This document shows, in pieces, positions 14,101 through 34,679 of a stretch of 64,000 nucleotides of DNA. Each line of letters begins with the position of its first letter. The first letter of the stretch is position 1. Location of the stretch: positions 5,996,507 to 6,060,506 of the forward strand of contig OY718803.1 in the NCBI GenBank assembly GCA_963070105.1. Reading direction: 5' to 3'. Source of the stretch: Litomosoides sigmodontis. Taxonomy: Eukaryota > Nematoda > Chromadorea > Rhabditida > Onchocercidae. Position numbers and translations under genes: made by a program. The notes under the pieces are model-generated. The model had not been told where the DNA came from. It saw only the letters and a list, made by a program, of their open reading frames with translations, and searched no databases.

Positions 14101-14990
14101 TTAGCAGAATTTTCGTTATCCATGGGTACAATCCTGTGGTGAAATCAACTTTTGGTAATCGACGATGTGTCAACTCATCCGTCGTTTTTTCTCTTCATCA
14201 TTTCCATTTCTTCAGAATTAGCAGTGCAGAAAAGCCGTACGTTGCAAATTTAATGAAATGGTTTAAATCATTCTTTCTCGTTTGAAACCTTATTAATTAA
14301 TAAATTGTCGGGAAAGTGGAAGAAGCGATAAGATGAAATTCTTCATGAAACAATTTTCATCGCCGCACCATTGATAATGGAAGCGCGATTTCTGTCAGAT
14401 AGACATTTGAGGCATCTTCGGAGGAGGAGGACATCCATCATTGAAACTGTCCTTTCCATCCCTTTCTGGCTCTTTTTTCATCCATTCACCAACAGCGCCA
14501 TTATCGAAATTCGATGGGGCCCAGTTTGGACGTCCATCTCCTCAGTGATGCTCTTCCTTGCTAATATCGATTCCTCTCAATCCCACCAATGTCACTGATG
14601 ACACTCTTCCTGATCACTTCTATATCCGTTCGTCCCCATCACTTCTGCTTCTTTCCTCATTGCAGCTGATCCATTTGCGAAGAAGGAATAAATTTCCCAA
14701 CAAGTTTATGGATTTTGTTAAATTCATCTTTACAAGCATTTTTGTATTTACAAACTCCGCTGATTCGATACAAAGCAATTAAACAAATATGAATTAAAGC
14801 TTAAGTTTTGATAAGAAGTTTGCGTTCATACAGCTTGAATCTCCTTTCTTCGCATTCATACTCTTCTCACCACTTCTTCCCATGACACTCATTTTACTAA
14901 TTTACTTACACCTGTAAGACGTACGCCTTGTAAACATTATTATATATAATTGCTGTTAGTCAGTTACACAAATGGAGAAAGCTGAAGAGA

Positions 14991-15014
14991 CAGAGAGAGA
15001 GAGAGAGAGAGAGA
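14991..15014. repeat. (GA)n microsatellite
   Basis: A short AG dinucleotide tract about 360 bases upstream of the WDR47 start codon. Confidence 0.95.
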
Positions 15015-15374
15015 AAGCGAGAGATTGCAAAGCTTGAAATTTATTACTATCTATCAATGGCTTTATAATACGCTATATTAAAATTTTCATTATGCGTGTT
15101 CACCCGCCTCTTGTTCATTCTATATTGACGAGACAGTACGGACAGATTAACGTCATCATATCGGCAGAATGATCCATTCCTCTATCAGATCTACAGATAT
15201 TATTCTGAAATCATTATTTAAAATTTACCCACTGATAGTATATCGCTTCTCTATTTTTTAATATTTTGTATTTCTGACGAAAGCTTTTTACTTTGCCTTT
15301 GCAGAATTCACTGCAAAGCTTCCTTTTGCATTCATTAGTGAGACTGTAATGTCCGTTACACTTCACAAGCAACA

Positions 15375-20414
<5,040 letters not shown>

Positions 20415-21625
20415 TACTCCATGAAAATTCAGCTGATCGAGGAAGAACGAATATGTTCTATTTTGTTCTCGTAAAAAAAAAACTTGTCAACCTGAATGCT
20501 TTGTTAAACACAAATTCCTTGCATTAGCATTATAGCTGGAATTTCACTTCATGACTAAAAATTTTTAATATTTCATATCTGAAAAAGATTTTTTAGCATT
20601 TTAAAATCACAGCGACTTGAGGTAAAGCTTCATTGTTCTTGAAAGATCTCTTTCGAAAGATATGGAATTCTGCAACAGGGTATCTAACTAAAGGCAGTAT
20701 TGGATGGCGTGGAAGATGTTTGTTGAAATAAACGTTAATCAATTTAAGACGGAAACAGGAAACCCCATAGTATTCCGCAGTAGATTCAAGTTTCCGCAAC
20801 CGGCTTTATCATTAAACATATCATTTCACTCGTTTTATCTCTGCTCATCAGAATTTCCGAAATACGTAGTGCATTACTTCATGAATAGAGTAAGGAGAGT
20901 AAGGAGACGAAAGTGGGGAAACGTAAAGAAAGGTTCAACGAAAGAGAAGGAGATGCCTTGCAGCAACTCATGAACTGCTCCAGAATCGAATCTCATGGAT
21001 GATTCAGACCAGTGCACTACCATATTCGGCTCCTCATTTTTTCCATTTCACTTTTGATGAACAAATAGAAGCATACTGATACCTAGAAATCTTCAACAGT
21101 GTATACTAGTAACAAACTTCACATAACAGCATTCCATCTCACGTACAGCTAAAGACATCACTTCCTTCCGGCAGCATTCTAACCAGAATCCGTTCCCCAA
21201 CTAACCTCACAGTTTCCTCTTACCCAGGCGACGAATTCTTCAGTGGCAGCTTAATTTCCATCTGAATGAGTAGAGGAGGCATTTGCACCTTTATTATCCC
21301 TTCTCCCTCTAGCTGTCCCACAATCCGCTCCCCGCCACTGCCCGACCGTCTTCTTCCCATTTAAATTTAAGTGTTCCTGTCACATGTCGAAATGCGACTG
21401 GAACAGGATGCCACTGGTTATTTCACGGTGGGAAAAGGCATTTCACAAAATGAACTGAGCTGGAAAGTAGGGAAGGTGGAAAGCTGGGAAGTAGAGCTTA
21501 CTCGGCTCCCGTTCGGAGGAGGTTGACGTTCTGTTGTTGACTGTAGCGTATTTGTAGGAACCTTTTAGCTTGACCTTTTAACTCCTTCATTGATTACTGT
21601 TTTCGGAGTGCTTTAGTTGTTCCGA
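20415..21625. other. intergenic, WDR47 3' end and IleRS 5' end
   Basis: No coding feature was seen. The two flanking genes are on the same strand. A TTTAG acceptor ending at 21616, 9 bases before the IleRS ATG, is a plausible trans-splice site. The 1.2 kb gap is long for a nematode operon. Confidence 0.5.
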
Positions 21626-24600
21626 ATGGGTAAATTGCAAGAAGTCGACGAGCAGACCGATTTCTCCGCTGAGGAATTGAAAATATTGCAGTGGTGGCAA
21701 ACAGAGAAAATATTCGCCAAATCGTTGCAGTAAGTTGTACTGTTCTTTATTGCATACATTGGAAAGCTATTATTTTGATTTCTCATCGGCAGTTTATAGG
21801 TTTTCTTAGGTAAGTAAACTGAGACAATATGTTGTAGTCTTAAGAGTATTTTTTGAACTATTTTATCCAGAGAATCACGGCGACATCTTCATAACAAGAG
21901 ATAGAGTTTATCGAACTTCTTGTCATCACTATATTTTATGTTAAAATTTAGGCTCAGCAAAGATCGTGTACGTTACACATTCTACGATGGCCCGCCTTTT
22001 GCTACAGGCTTACCCCATTACGGTCATATTTTAGCTGGAACAATTAAAGATGTTGTTACTCGTTGGGCACATCAAAATGGATATTATGTTGAACGTCGGT
22101 TTGGTTGGGATACACATGGTCTTCCAGTAGTATGTTTCAATATTTATATTGGATTTCACGAAATTTTCCAAAAATGCTAAATCAGGAAAAAGTGAGAAAT
22201 TAAATATTGTTTCTAGAGATATGGAAATGTCATTTCAGGAATATGAAATTGATAAAATACTTGGTGTTAAAGGTCCTCATGATGTTCTGAAACTAGGCAT
22301 TGATAAATATAATGCTGAATGTCGGAGTATTGTTATGCGATATGCAGGAGAATGGGAGGTTTGTGCGCAGTTGCTTCATTTACATCATTTTATAGTTTTA
22401 TAAAACTGTAGTTTCTTGTGAAATATTGTTTCGAAGTCGTTCATGTTTCTTTATAATATGTTTTTTTCCTCATCTTTTGTTCCTAGTTCTGAATTTGTTC
22501 GTAATGGGGAATTTGTATAGAATACGGTTGAACGTATGGGACGCTGGATCGACTTTCGAAACGATTATAAGACACTTTATCCGTGGTTCATGGAAAGTGT
22601 TTGGTGGGTTTTTAGTCAGTTGTTCAAGAAAGGTCTTGTATACAGAGGAGTTAAGGTGTGTTTTTGTTATTTTGATGTTTATTATTTTCTCTATGTAGTC
22701 ATGCAAGTCTATTGGTTAATCGGTGGGATCCTTTTTTTTAATGCGGTTTGAAAATATGTTCCTCACTATAAATAATATGCATTCATATTTTGAGAATTTA
22801 CAGTGATAATTGTATTTAGGTCATGCCGTTTTCTACAGCTTGCTCTACACCACTTTCAAATTTTGAAGCTGGACAAAATTATAAAGATGTTGTCGATCGT
22901 GCAGGTATCCTGATTTTAATAGTTATTTTTGCAGTTATGACCCACATAAGGCACAAAATACCGGAAAACCCAATTATCCTTTAAGCCTCTGAAAATTTTC
23001 AGGGATTCAGAATTGAAATTTGAGCTGATGAATCTTTTTTTTTTAAACATAAATCATCTATTTAATTATGAGAAACTGTAATTGCTTCTTTGATCATGAC
23101 ATGCACAGTACTGAACCTTCTATATGTATGTAATGACTTATTGCTTTGTATGATTTTTAAAGAATCAATATCACTTTTAAACCTAAATTTACCGAAAGGT
23201 GGGATTGCTTTGTTTTTCCTTCAACTACCTAAGACCCTTATGCCAGATGATACTTTTAGTGGTTGTTGGTTTCACACTGGATGATGATTCATCAATACAA
23301 CTAGCTGCATGGACGACAACACCATGGACTTTACCGAGTAATTTATGTATTGCTGTTCATCCAGATCTTATTTATATTACCGTTCAGGATAAAAAAACTG
23401 GGAAGAAATACATCTTAATGGAAGAGGTGATCAGCTTCTTTTGTGGAAGCTTTAAGTAATAAAGCCTTATTTTCAGAAATAATGTAAGAGAAAACTGAAT
23501 GAATTACTTTTATAAATGAATTTTCCCATAGAAATTAACCGAATGATAGCTATTGGGTTATGATAGTTGTTGACAGCCATTACCGATTACTTTTTCGTAG
23601 TCAGGCTGGAACATATTGGTACATTATTTCATTGTAAAAAAAGTAAAAATAATTAGTGATTTTACTAATACAAACAACCATGAAATTTAATTTGATAATC
23701 CTTACAATTCGTGAACTTTAATTTTATTTTCAGCGAATAGCCGAATTATACAAAGATGCTGAAGATTACGAGATACTGGATCGATTCATAGGGAAAGTAC
23801 TGGAAGGTAAAACTTACCAGCCACTTTTTCCATACTTCGCCGAAATGAAAAATAAAAATGGCGCTTTTCGGGTTCTTGTTGCCACGTATATTACCACCGA
23901 TCAAGGTACTGGTGTAGTGCATCAAGCTCCCTATTTTGGCGAGGTAAATTATACAAAGCACTTCTTAATTTTTTCTTTCTTCGTGTAATATTTGTGTTCA
24001 TTTCTTTTTGATCATTCAAGCACTATGTTAGTTTGCCAGATTTCAGGTCTCTGAGATCTCATAAGGACTTTATTCTAAAATAAATTGAGCGAAAGCTCAT
24101 AGTGATTCTATTTTGAATAAACTGAGATTGACGTTTCTATGATTCAGATTGACTTTCAAACATGTTTGGATAACGGTGTGATAACTCGTGATATGAAGCC
24201 GATTTGTCCAGTTGATGAATGTGGTCGGTTCAAAAATGAAATCACTGATTTTTGCGGGCAGTATGTGAAAGATGCAGACAAAAATATTTGCAAATATTTG
24301 AAGGTTTGCAATATGTCTTGGAACATAGTTGCCTCCGATTTAAAATTTTTTAAATATTCCATTTTTAACTTTTTCTTATTGTCTATTGTCTAACAGATAC
24401 TGTTGAATTAAGTTGTGAAATATTAGTAGTTTTAGCAACATGGAAATCTTATCAAGCTGAGTGAAGTGAAGCACAATTATCCTTTTTGTTGGCGCTCCGA
24501 CACACCATTGCTGTATATGGCTGTACCATCCTGGTTCATTCGCGTTGAAGAGCTCGTGCCAAAACTACTAGCTAATAATGACAAAACATATTGGTTAGTT

Positions 24601-27600
24601 TAACCTTACTGTGTAAGTTGTGATACTGAAACTTTAATTTTTTGAACTATATTTAGGTGAAATATTGAAGTGTTTTTCCAGGGTTCCATCGTTTGTAAAA
24701 GAGAAGAGATTTGGTAATTGGTTAAAAGAGGCTCGCGATTGGGCTGTTTCAAGAAATCGGTTTTGGGGTACTCCAATAAATTTATGGGTTAGTGATGACT
24801 TGGAAGAAATCGTCTCTCCATCTTCAATTGATGAATTAGAAAAATTATCTGGGCAAAAAGTAACCGATCTACATAGAGAAAAGTAAGTATTTTGAGGTTA
24901 CACTAACATGGCGTATGGATTTACGGGAATGATTGAGTGAAGAAAAATGTAATTCTGAGCAGGCAGAGTATTTGTTTTCAGTGTCGATCACATTACAATA
25001 CCATCATCTACTGGTCGTGGCATGCTGCATCGAGTTAGCGAAGTTTTTGATTGCTGGTTTGAATCTGGTTCAATGCCTTATGCCCAAAACCATTATCCAT
25101 TCGAACGAAAATATGATTTTGAGAATAATTTTCCGGCTGATTTCATCGCTGAAGGTTTTTAACCTCTGTTTTATGAATATGGTGTTATCGTAAAGGACAG
25201 GAGGTGTTGAGTTTGGAGAATTTTTACCCAGGTGATAAGCTAGAGAGTTCTGGTAAGTTCTACTAGAAGGAATTTGTTATTTTAATAAGTTGTTAATCAG
25301 AGGGAAAATTGGAAAGCTTGGGATGCAATCACGTATATTAGTGATAAGGGTGCTTACGGAGTTATTAATTGCGTAATATTTGGAAGATACACTGGAATTT
25401 ACAGTCAACTAAAAGAAAAACTGTTGTTAGAAAATATGGTAAAAACTGAAAAAGAACATAACTTGTTCAGTCGGCAGAGCCTGTTCATACTTTTCACAGG
25501 AAAAAAGGACGACAATGGTTAGGTCATATGACACCCATGCATTTCTTTTTGACTTACAGTTCATAAGAACTGCACTTTAAGTCGCCTTTGGTTAATCTTG
25601 AAGTTAAAAAGTTGATGTACAGTAATTTTTTTTGTTTTCGTAGGATGTACATTTTCGGTTTAATTTATAATTTTTACAGGCATAGATCAAACACGAGGTT
25701 GGTTTTATACTCTTATGGTTCTCTCAACCGCACTTTTTGATAGACCACCATTCAAGAATCTTATTTGCAATGGTCTGGTACTGGCTGCTGACGGCTCGAA
25801 GATGTCGAAACGAAAAAAAAATTATCCGGATCCATTGGAAGTTGGTTTTGGAAGTTTTTATAAATTCTGAGCATTTTTTCAAGCATTTATATGCAAGTGA
25901 TATTTACCATCAAGAACATAAAAGTGCTTTACAGATTGTTGATAAATATGGTGCTGATGCTTTAAGAGTTTATTTAATCAATTCACCAGTTGTTCGTGGA
26001 GAGAATTTGCGTTTTCGGGAAGAAGGGGTTAGGGACGTACTGAAAGATGTTTTATTGCCGTGGTATAATACATACAGGTTTTTCGTCCAGAACGTGAAAA
26101 TTTATGAAACTGTTTGTTTTTTATCCACTCTTTTTCTATAATTTTTTTTGAGAGGAATTTTAAGCTGAGAAAGGTGAGAGGAAAGTTGCAATTGTTTACA
26201 CAAGGTGATATATTTCAAATATTTTAATACTTTATGCTTGTAAAAATGATATGATTTTAAATCGAATTGATTTATATTTTAGACTAATAGTAAAGACTTC
26301 ACATTATTGGATGTTAAGTCAATTAATGTAATGGATAAATGGATTTTGTCGTTTACGAACAGCTTGCTGAACTTCGTCAGAAATGAAATGAGTGCATATA
26401 GACTTTATGCAGTCGTCTCACCACTGACAAAATATTTCGACTCCTTAACAAATTGTTACATACGTCTAAACAGAAAAAGGATGAAAGTAAGTCCTTGTTC
26501 ACTCCGGTATTCGTAGAATCTGGTTAAATATGTAATAGGTATGTTTAACTTTTTAGGAATTTTGATATTCTTTATGCAGTTAATGCTTTTCCCGTTGGAA
26601 GTGAGAATACATTAACTGCATAAACTTTGTCTTCTCTCTGAACGCCCAGTATTATTGACGCACCTACTACTTTTTTTGAAATCGATTTTTTTAACTTTCT
26701 GTTACTACAAATTTTTACAGGTTTTTTCCGTTTCTTTTATTTCTAGTTTTACCCGTCAGTCGGTGTATTAAAAAGGAATGTCTACACAAATTTTAGGGTG
26801 ACGATGGCCCAGAAGATTGTGCGCACAGTCTTTCGACACTGGGAAAAGTCCTCTTACTGATTGTTAGACTTATGGCACCATTTACACCTTTCTTCTGTGA
26901 GCGTTTATGGCGTAATTTACGGCATATTTCTTCGTCATCCAGTGAATCCGTACATTTCGAAATGATTCCACAACCACTGTAAGAATTCAGTTAATTGCAC
27001 ATTAGGTTTAGATAGCATTTTGAGTAGCTTAGAGACACCTTCATTATTTAATCGCTTCAGGTCACTTTGCGAAGCAACATTTTGTCAAAATAGAACTGGT
27101 TAGCACATTGATGATGCTGCAGCAGCTAATTTAAGGCTTTTGGAATATATTTTCATCAATTCATTGTTACTTCCCCTCTATTTGTGATTGTTTGAGTTTA
27201 AATTGAAAACCTGCTGAAAAAACATGACCTATTTCAAACTTTCAGAAACGACTTGATAGAAACGTCAGTGGAGAAAAGAGTTGCAAGAATGAGAGCAGTT
27301 ATTGATCTCGCTCGGGTTTTGCGGGAAAGAAAGGGAATACCAGTCAAGGTGCATAAATTCATATTTTTCATCATAATTCATCCATGACAAGCTCCCTCTC
27401 GAAGTTTTTCAAGTCATTATTGTATGTATGATAAGTAAAGTTGTATATTTTGAACGCAGCCCATTTAATGTATCTTCTAATGCAATCAACATGCAATCAA
27501 CATTTTGCAGTATCCACTGAAGGAGATGATCGTAATCAACCGTGAAGAAGAATTCTTAAATGACATCCTTTCACTGCAAAATTATATTGTAGCAGAAGTT

Positions 27601-29298
27601 AACGTAAGAATGCTAACTGTTTCACACGATAAGGAGAGGTACGGTGTTCATTTGAAAGCTGAACCAAACTTCCGCTTACTTGGCGTCAGGCTGAAGGGGG
27701 ACCAGAAGAAAGTTGTTAGCTACCTGAAGGTTGTTGTGCAATTTTCAGAGATATTTCATATTTTAAATTATTTTCTCCTCAGAATTTAAGCATTGTATTC
27801 CTGTCAGGTTTTGATGTTCTACATTTTATAATGTGACAGTCCTCAAGCATTCTTGCCAATGAAAGAAGGAATCCTCCGTTTACATGACCTTATCCCCATT
27901 ATTCTTTCTTTCATTGATAAGAATGCTTGAGGATTTTCGAGCATTCATCCAAAACATTTAGTTTCTACTCATTATTTCTGGTCATGAGAAAATCCTCATC
28001 CTTTCTTTTGCAGAATCAAGTTACGGAAAATGAACTGGAACAATTTGCAGAGCATGGTACATTAAATATATTAGGCTATGAATTGACCAGTGAAGAAGTA
28101 AGCTTATCCTATGCATGCCATGGTATTCAAACTGCTGGTGAGCAAATGGAAGCACATTCAGATGGGCAGGTATTTGTAAATTTACACTATTATTTGTTCA
28201 AATTTATGACATCAAAATCTCAATATTTTGGTAGTGCTGATGTTCTTCATGATTTTTGAAGATTGCTAAATTTTGCTCCATGCAACTACAACTTTCTTTG
28301 ATGATCTTTACTATACAATTTAGACAATAGTGATAGTGGATGTAACCGAAGACGACACTTTGAAAGACGAAGGTTTTACACGTGAAGTTATCAATCGCGT
28401 TCAGAAACTTCGTAAAAGTGTAAGCTCTAATTCTTTCAAAAACAAAGCAAAAGAATGATGGGGCTCGTTTTTAAACAGTAGGCACATTTAACCTCAATGT
28501 TATCATGTAGTTTATTATTACCCTTCACTATCATTCTTTGTAACGGAAGTTATCCCAATTTCAGGTTCGGATTTTGATATAAGACACTGTTTTAAATTTT
28601 GGAAAGAAGATTGAAACCTTTTATCTTTAGGCGAAATTGGTGCCAAATGATAAAGCAATAGCCTATTGTACGATAAGTCCTCCTACCCATCGTTTGGCCG
28701 CGCTAATTAAAGATTGCAGTGGATTTATTGAAAGCGCGACTGGTACTCCAGTACATTTGTCCAGTGTACCGGATAATGCAGTGCCAGTCGCAGTATCTTG
28801 CAGCTCAGTGAGGAATGCAGAAATAGAGGTATGTTGGCATATAATTTCCTGAAAATTGTTTTTTGAAAGTATGAAAGCTATATCGGTATATATAGAGCTG
28901 TTATAAGTTGTTTTGGTTTTAAATGATAATTATACCGGAAGAAATCGAACCTTTCTACCTTATGTGTATGTGTTTTTTATTTTGGTGTATAATTTCCATA
29001 TCATTTTGATGGATACTTCTAACCTAAATTAATTTAGTTACATTTGGTTCACTGCCGAACGACTTCTTCCGCAATAACAGTGCATTACAGTTCCCGGAAG
29101 CACCGTATACAACTCGTAGCAAAAAACGAAATCTTAACACATACTAGGTTACTTTATGAGATACGTTCCATCTTTTCCTTATGGTCGAAGTCGAAGTTAT
29201 TGCTTTCAATAGAACCACCACCGACGACAACATATATTTCACCCGAGTGTAATGTGCTTGATTTGGCTGACAAAGATATTTACGTCATCACTTCCTGA
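21626..29298 (+). CDS. iars-1: cytosolic isoleucyl-tRNA synthetase
   Basis: About twenty exons read in the order of eukaryotic cytosolic IleRS. Exons I checked: 21626-21729, 21952-22129, 22239-22358, 22521-22655, 22820-22904, 23260-23426, 23734-23943, then 24148 onward. The class I HIGH motif reads HYGH in [15 protein letters not shown] (near 22014). The editing-domain signatures [11 protein letters not shown] (near 23310) and [13 protein letters not shown] (near 23910) are present. KMSKS reads KMSKR at 25799-25813. Downstream [11 protein letters not shown] and the anticodon-binding helices follow. The C-terminus contains a [19 protein letters not shown] block resembling one of the UNE-I repeats of animal IleRS, ending at TGA 29296-29298. 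The enzyme charges tRNA-Ile with isoleucine and hydrolyses mischarged valine. Catalytic and editing motifs look intact. It converges with the CCDC102-type gene. Confidence 0.96.
26573..26622. repeat. perfect short inverted repeat in an IleRS intron
   Basis: TATGCAGTTAATG at 26573-26585 is the exact reverse complement of CATTAACTGCATA at 26610-26622, with a 24-base loop. It could form a 13-bp hairpin. No coding role. Confidence 0.85.
27840..27933. repeat. inverted repeat (MITE-like hairpin) in an IleRS intron
   Basis: Arms 27840-27872 and 27901-27933 are 33 bases each and differ at 3 positions after reverse complementation; the outer 15 bases are identical. The loop is 28 bases. The intact long palindrome inside an intron suggests a small non-autonomous element or a structured intronic RNA. 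Confidence 0.85.
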
Positions 29299-29987
29299 AT
29301 TTATGAGAAGTGTCCAATTTATATTTGGGACTAGTATTACGTGCACATTTTTTCTTTAATCAGTGACTTTGGCAAATTCGTTCGACCTGTGCTATGAATT
29401 TGATATTGCTTATTTCAGCTTACCCGCTTTATTCTTCTTTCCAATAGTTCCTCAACACTTTACGACTGCAACACTATTGTGCTATTAATTTTTTGTTTCT
29501 GTCGACTAATTAACATTCTTGATGTTTCACATGAGACGATTTTAAAATATATATGAGCCCATTTTTTTCAGTTTAAGGATTATGGGACTTCGGAATTTGG
29601 ATTTTTTACTTAATATTGGTAGCAATAAGATACACATATTTAAAGCATGTTTGGTAACCTATTAATGAGTTGTAGCACTACAGTATGTTTGAACCTTGAA
29701 ATTTCGTGGTTACTACTTCTACTGGTTTATTCTTTTTCGTTAACGCTATCTTGTTATTGTGTGTGTTGATATTTGTTGTTTGTTGATAAATAATTTATCA
29801 AATATTTCTGAGTTGCTTTGACACTTACTGTTGTGATGTTAAATTAACATTAAGTGGAAGATCATAATTTATTTCAATAATTTAATGGCAAGTCTTATTT
29901 TCACAATAATTCACATCATTAAAATTACAATTAAAGAGGAGACTCATGATATCTTGACAACGTGAGAGTCAAGGTAGGTCATAATAG
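29299..29987. other. convergent intergenic interval
   Basis: It lies between the IleRS stop (+) and the CCDC102-type stop (-). It is very AT-rich and should hold both 3' UTRs. Nothing else was seen. Confidence 0.6.
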
Positions 29988-32256
<2,269 letters not shown>

Positions 32257-33957
32257 CTGTAAATATCTTTTAGAAAAACTATTATTGTGATAATAGGAGA
32301 GATGTCCTATGCGAAATACCTAATCACTAATCATTTCATCGCTGCGCAAATGAATTTAATGGCAGTTGCTAAGCTAGCTTGTTAATTACCATTTCAATCC
32401 ACAAAATTTGTTTGACGAAAATTTGGAAATTAGGCAAACATAACTGATTCCACCATATTGCCCTTTTTGCCAGCACAATCATTTTCAGCATATTTCATAC
32501 TTTTAGTGCTTGAAATTTAACAGATCATTGTTTGTTCGTACATCTCATAGTCACAGGTTCAGTTTTAGAGTCGGTAGTGAAGACTTGCAGGATAGAAGGG
32601 AAAGGATATTTATGCTTGACTTCTCATCGAACTTGATATTAATCCAATTTCAAGTTAAATGTTGAATTCGGTAGGACAATATTCAGTTCATTATTGAACT
32701 GATTATTTCTATCACAGCTGCTGCATGCACTACTGCACGTCAACTTTTATTATGAATTCTGCTACTGAAAAGGACAGCACTATCTACATATTCTACTGCC
32801 TAATTAAATGTCAAAATATTAGGTTTCCTTCCGTAATTTAAAGTCACTGCGGAGAAGTTGTTTTTCTTACAAACTTCAATCGAAAAATAGCAGAAAATGT
32901 AGTAAAAAAAATTGAAAAAATCTGAAAAGTGCTCTTCCTTGTTCTCAAACGACAAATACATGGATGACTAATGCGCCATTAAATTGAATGAATTTGAAAT
33001 GAAGGAATAATGCATGAAGTACAAACCACCAATATCGGAATATCGATTATAAATAGTAGCATTCATAGATTCGTTATCGCTCATCCTTTCGAAGAAAAAG
33101 TTGAGAGAAAATTCGAGCCTTTCCGACAGTTGGCAAGATGCTTAATGCAAAGCGATCGGAGACTTGCTGAACTGAGCGGAATGAGAACACCTGACGCTTC
33201 CACCTCAGCCATCTCATCATCGCAGTAAATTAATAGGAAGCATTAAATTTGACTGCTTCAGGAAAACATCCACTCTCCCTAATCAACGTAAACCTCGCAC
33301 GCAATTCCACCTACCTTCCAAACAATTGAGTTACCTGAGCATTCAACAATTGACGCCTATTTCCTGCGTTCCTGAATCGCACATTTTTATCCCGAAAACC
33401 TTTTCTGCTAATTTTATTAAACAGACCATCAAGAGGTTTATCACACCATTATTATTTAATTATTACTCTATGTGAACAACGTGAGAAATCCATTAATGAG
33501 CAATTTGTCCATTGCACGATAAATGAATAACACTCTGTGAAATAATTTTGAAGCAACCAAATTTCAGAGCTCTAAAAATTTTAGCATAATTTGATTACGA
33601 TATTAACTAATCCTTACTCACCGTACTTAGCTTTTTATCTTAACGTAATCGTTTGAGTAACACTGCGTCAACAGTGTCAATCTTTTAAAGTGTGGAACAA
33701 AGGACGACACTAAAACACACTTTCAAATTTCACGTCAAAGAACGAGAAAGATAAATCAGATTATAGTAGCACCATGCATTTAAATATTGAAACTGTTATC
33801 AAAATATATTCGAGATTTAGAAAAGAAAAAGCAGAGAATCACAACATGCTAATTCCTGTTCGGAATGATAACACGCAATCCGTAACATACACAGTAGCAT
33901 TGATTAACAACAGCACCTGCAAAGGAGATATCACAATCAGCACACATTTCATCCTAG
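32257..33957. other. interval without a recognised gene
   Basis: It should contain the missing first exon(s) and promoter of the CCDC102-like gene. A plus-strand frame at 33010-33228 has no family features and no splice support. AATAAA-like strings are common here because of base composition. Confidence 0.45.
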
Positions 33958-34363
33958 TCAAATTACCACCTTTGTATTACTTAATCCCAAAAAGAAAGGT
34001 AGAGGTTGGGGGATCGAGGATAGGATAGCTTTAGGAGATCGCTCAGCTACAGCTTGCTAATATTTAACAATATTTTTTCATTTTAAGTAGAAAGAACTTA
34101 CACTTGCAATGATCCATTCCAACCTATAACAAACTAAGTCAAACTTTTCACCATTAGGACATATCGCATAATACACTTCTATAACTCCAATGATTAAATG
34201 ACCAAATGAACCAACCACGGTGATCAGATAGTCCTAAAATTGACAGCTTCTGTAATGCGCGTGCATTAGCAATGTATTCTGTTAGTGACGTATTCAGGAA
34301 AGCTTCACAGCAAAGTGATATAGCGAGAAAGAGAAGGAGGAATTTGCATGGGTAATGTGCCAT
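33958..34363 (-). CDS. small secreted protein, family not recognised
   Basis: Three exons join in frame: 34363-34219, 34178-34102 and 34056-33958, giving 106 residues and TGA. The introns are 40 and 45 bases, typical of nematodes, and the second has a GTAAGT donor. The N-terminus MAHYPCKFLLLFLAISLCCE is a clear signal peptide. The mature part reads LNTSLTEYIANARALQKLSI, then a two-cysteine block (AICPNGEKFDLVCYRLEW), then a Pro/Leu tail. A TTATAG acceptor sits 12 bases before the ATG with no upstream exon, so trans-splicing is likely. I do not recognise the family. One potential disulfide and one N-glycosylation site (NTS) are visible. It lies downstream of, and on the same strand as, the unknown extracellular gene at 34.7-36.6 kb. 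The third exon is the least certain. Confidence 0.55.
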
Positions 34364-34374
34364 GCCAAATTCCT

Positions 34375-34380
34375 CCTATA
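34375..34380 (-). promoter_or_regulatory. probable trans-splice acceptor of the small secreted gene
   Basis: On the minus strand AAATTATAG is followed by 12 bases and then the ATG at 34363. The first exon base is 34375. No coding exon is joined from upstream, which points to a spliced leader. Confidence 0.5.
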
Positions 34381-34679
34381 ATTTTATGCGAAATTTCAAT
34401 GTGAGAAGAGAAGGGAATGTAAATGATAAATTCATTTCATCATAAATGCCAAATTTTTTCAAAAAAAACACTGATTGTAAAGTGTAGCAATGATATACTG
34501 TTGAATTGAATTAATGATGAGAGTAACTGATGAAGCGTTACGACTCGTAGACACAACGAAATGTCGGAAATGAAGGAAGCCTGTGTCTTCCGCATTGTAG
34601 CCTTTCTCCTTCGCAAACCGTTACGACCAAGAGGAATAATTTTTTGTCATTTGAAATGGGAAGAAGATGAAAGAAATGA

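Larger units (their letters stand above)
9340..15374. other. gene-poor interval
   Basis: No conserved domain or splice-supported exon chain was seen on either strand. Open frames up to about 140 codons occur (for example near 9726-10088 and 11449-11880) but show no family features and are partly low-complexity. The interval holds the nath-10 and WDR47 5' regions, a 60-base GA repeat and a shorter GA repeat. Confidence 0.55.
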
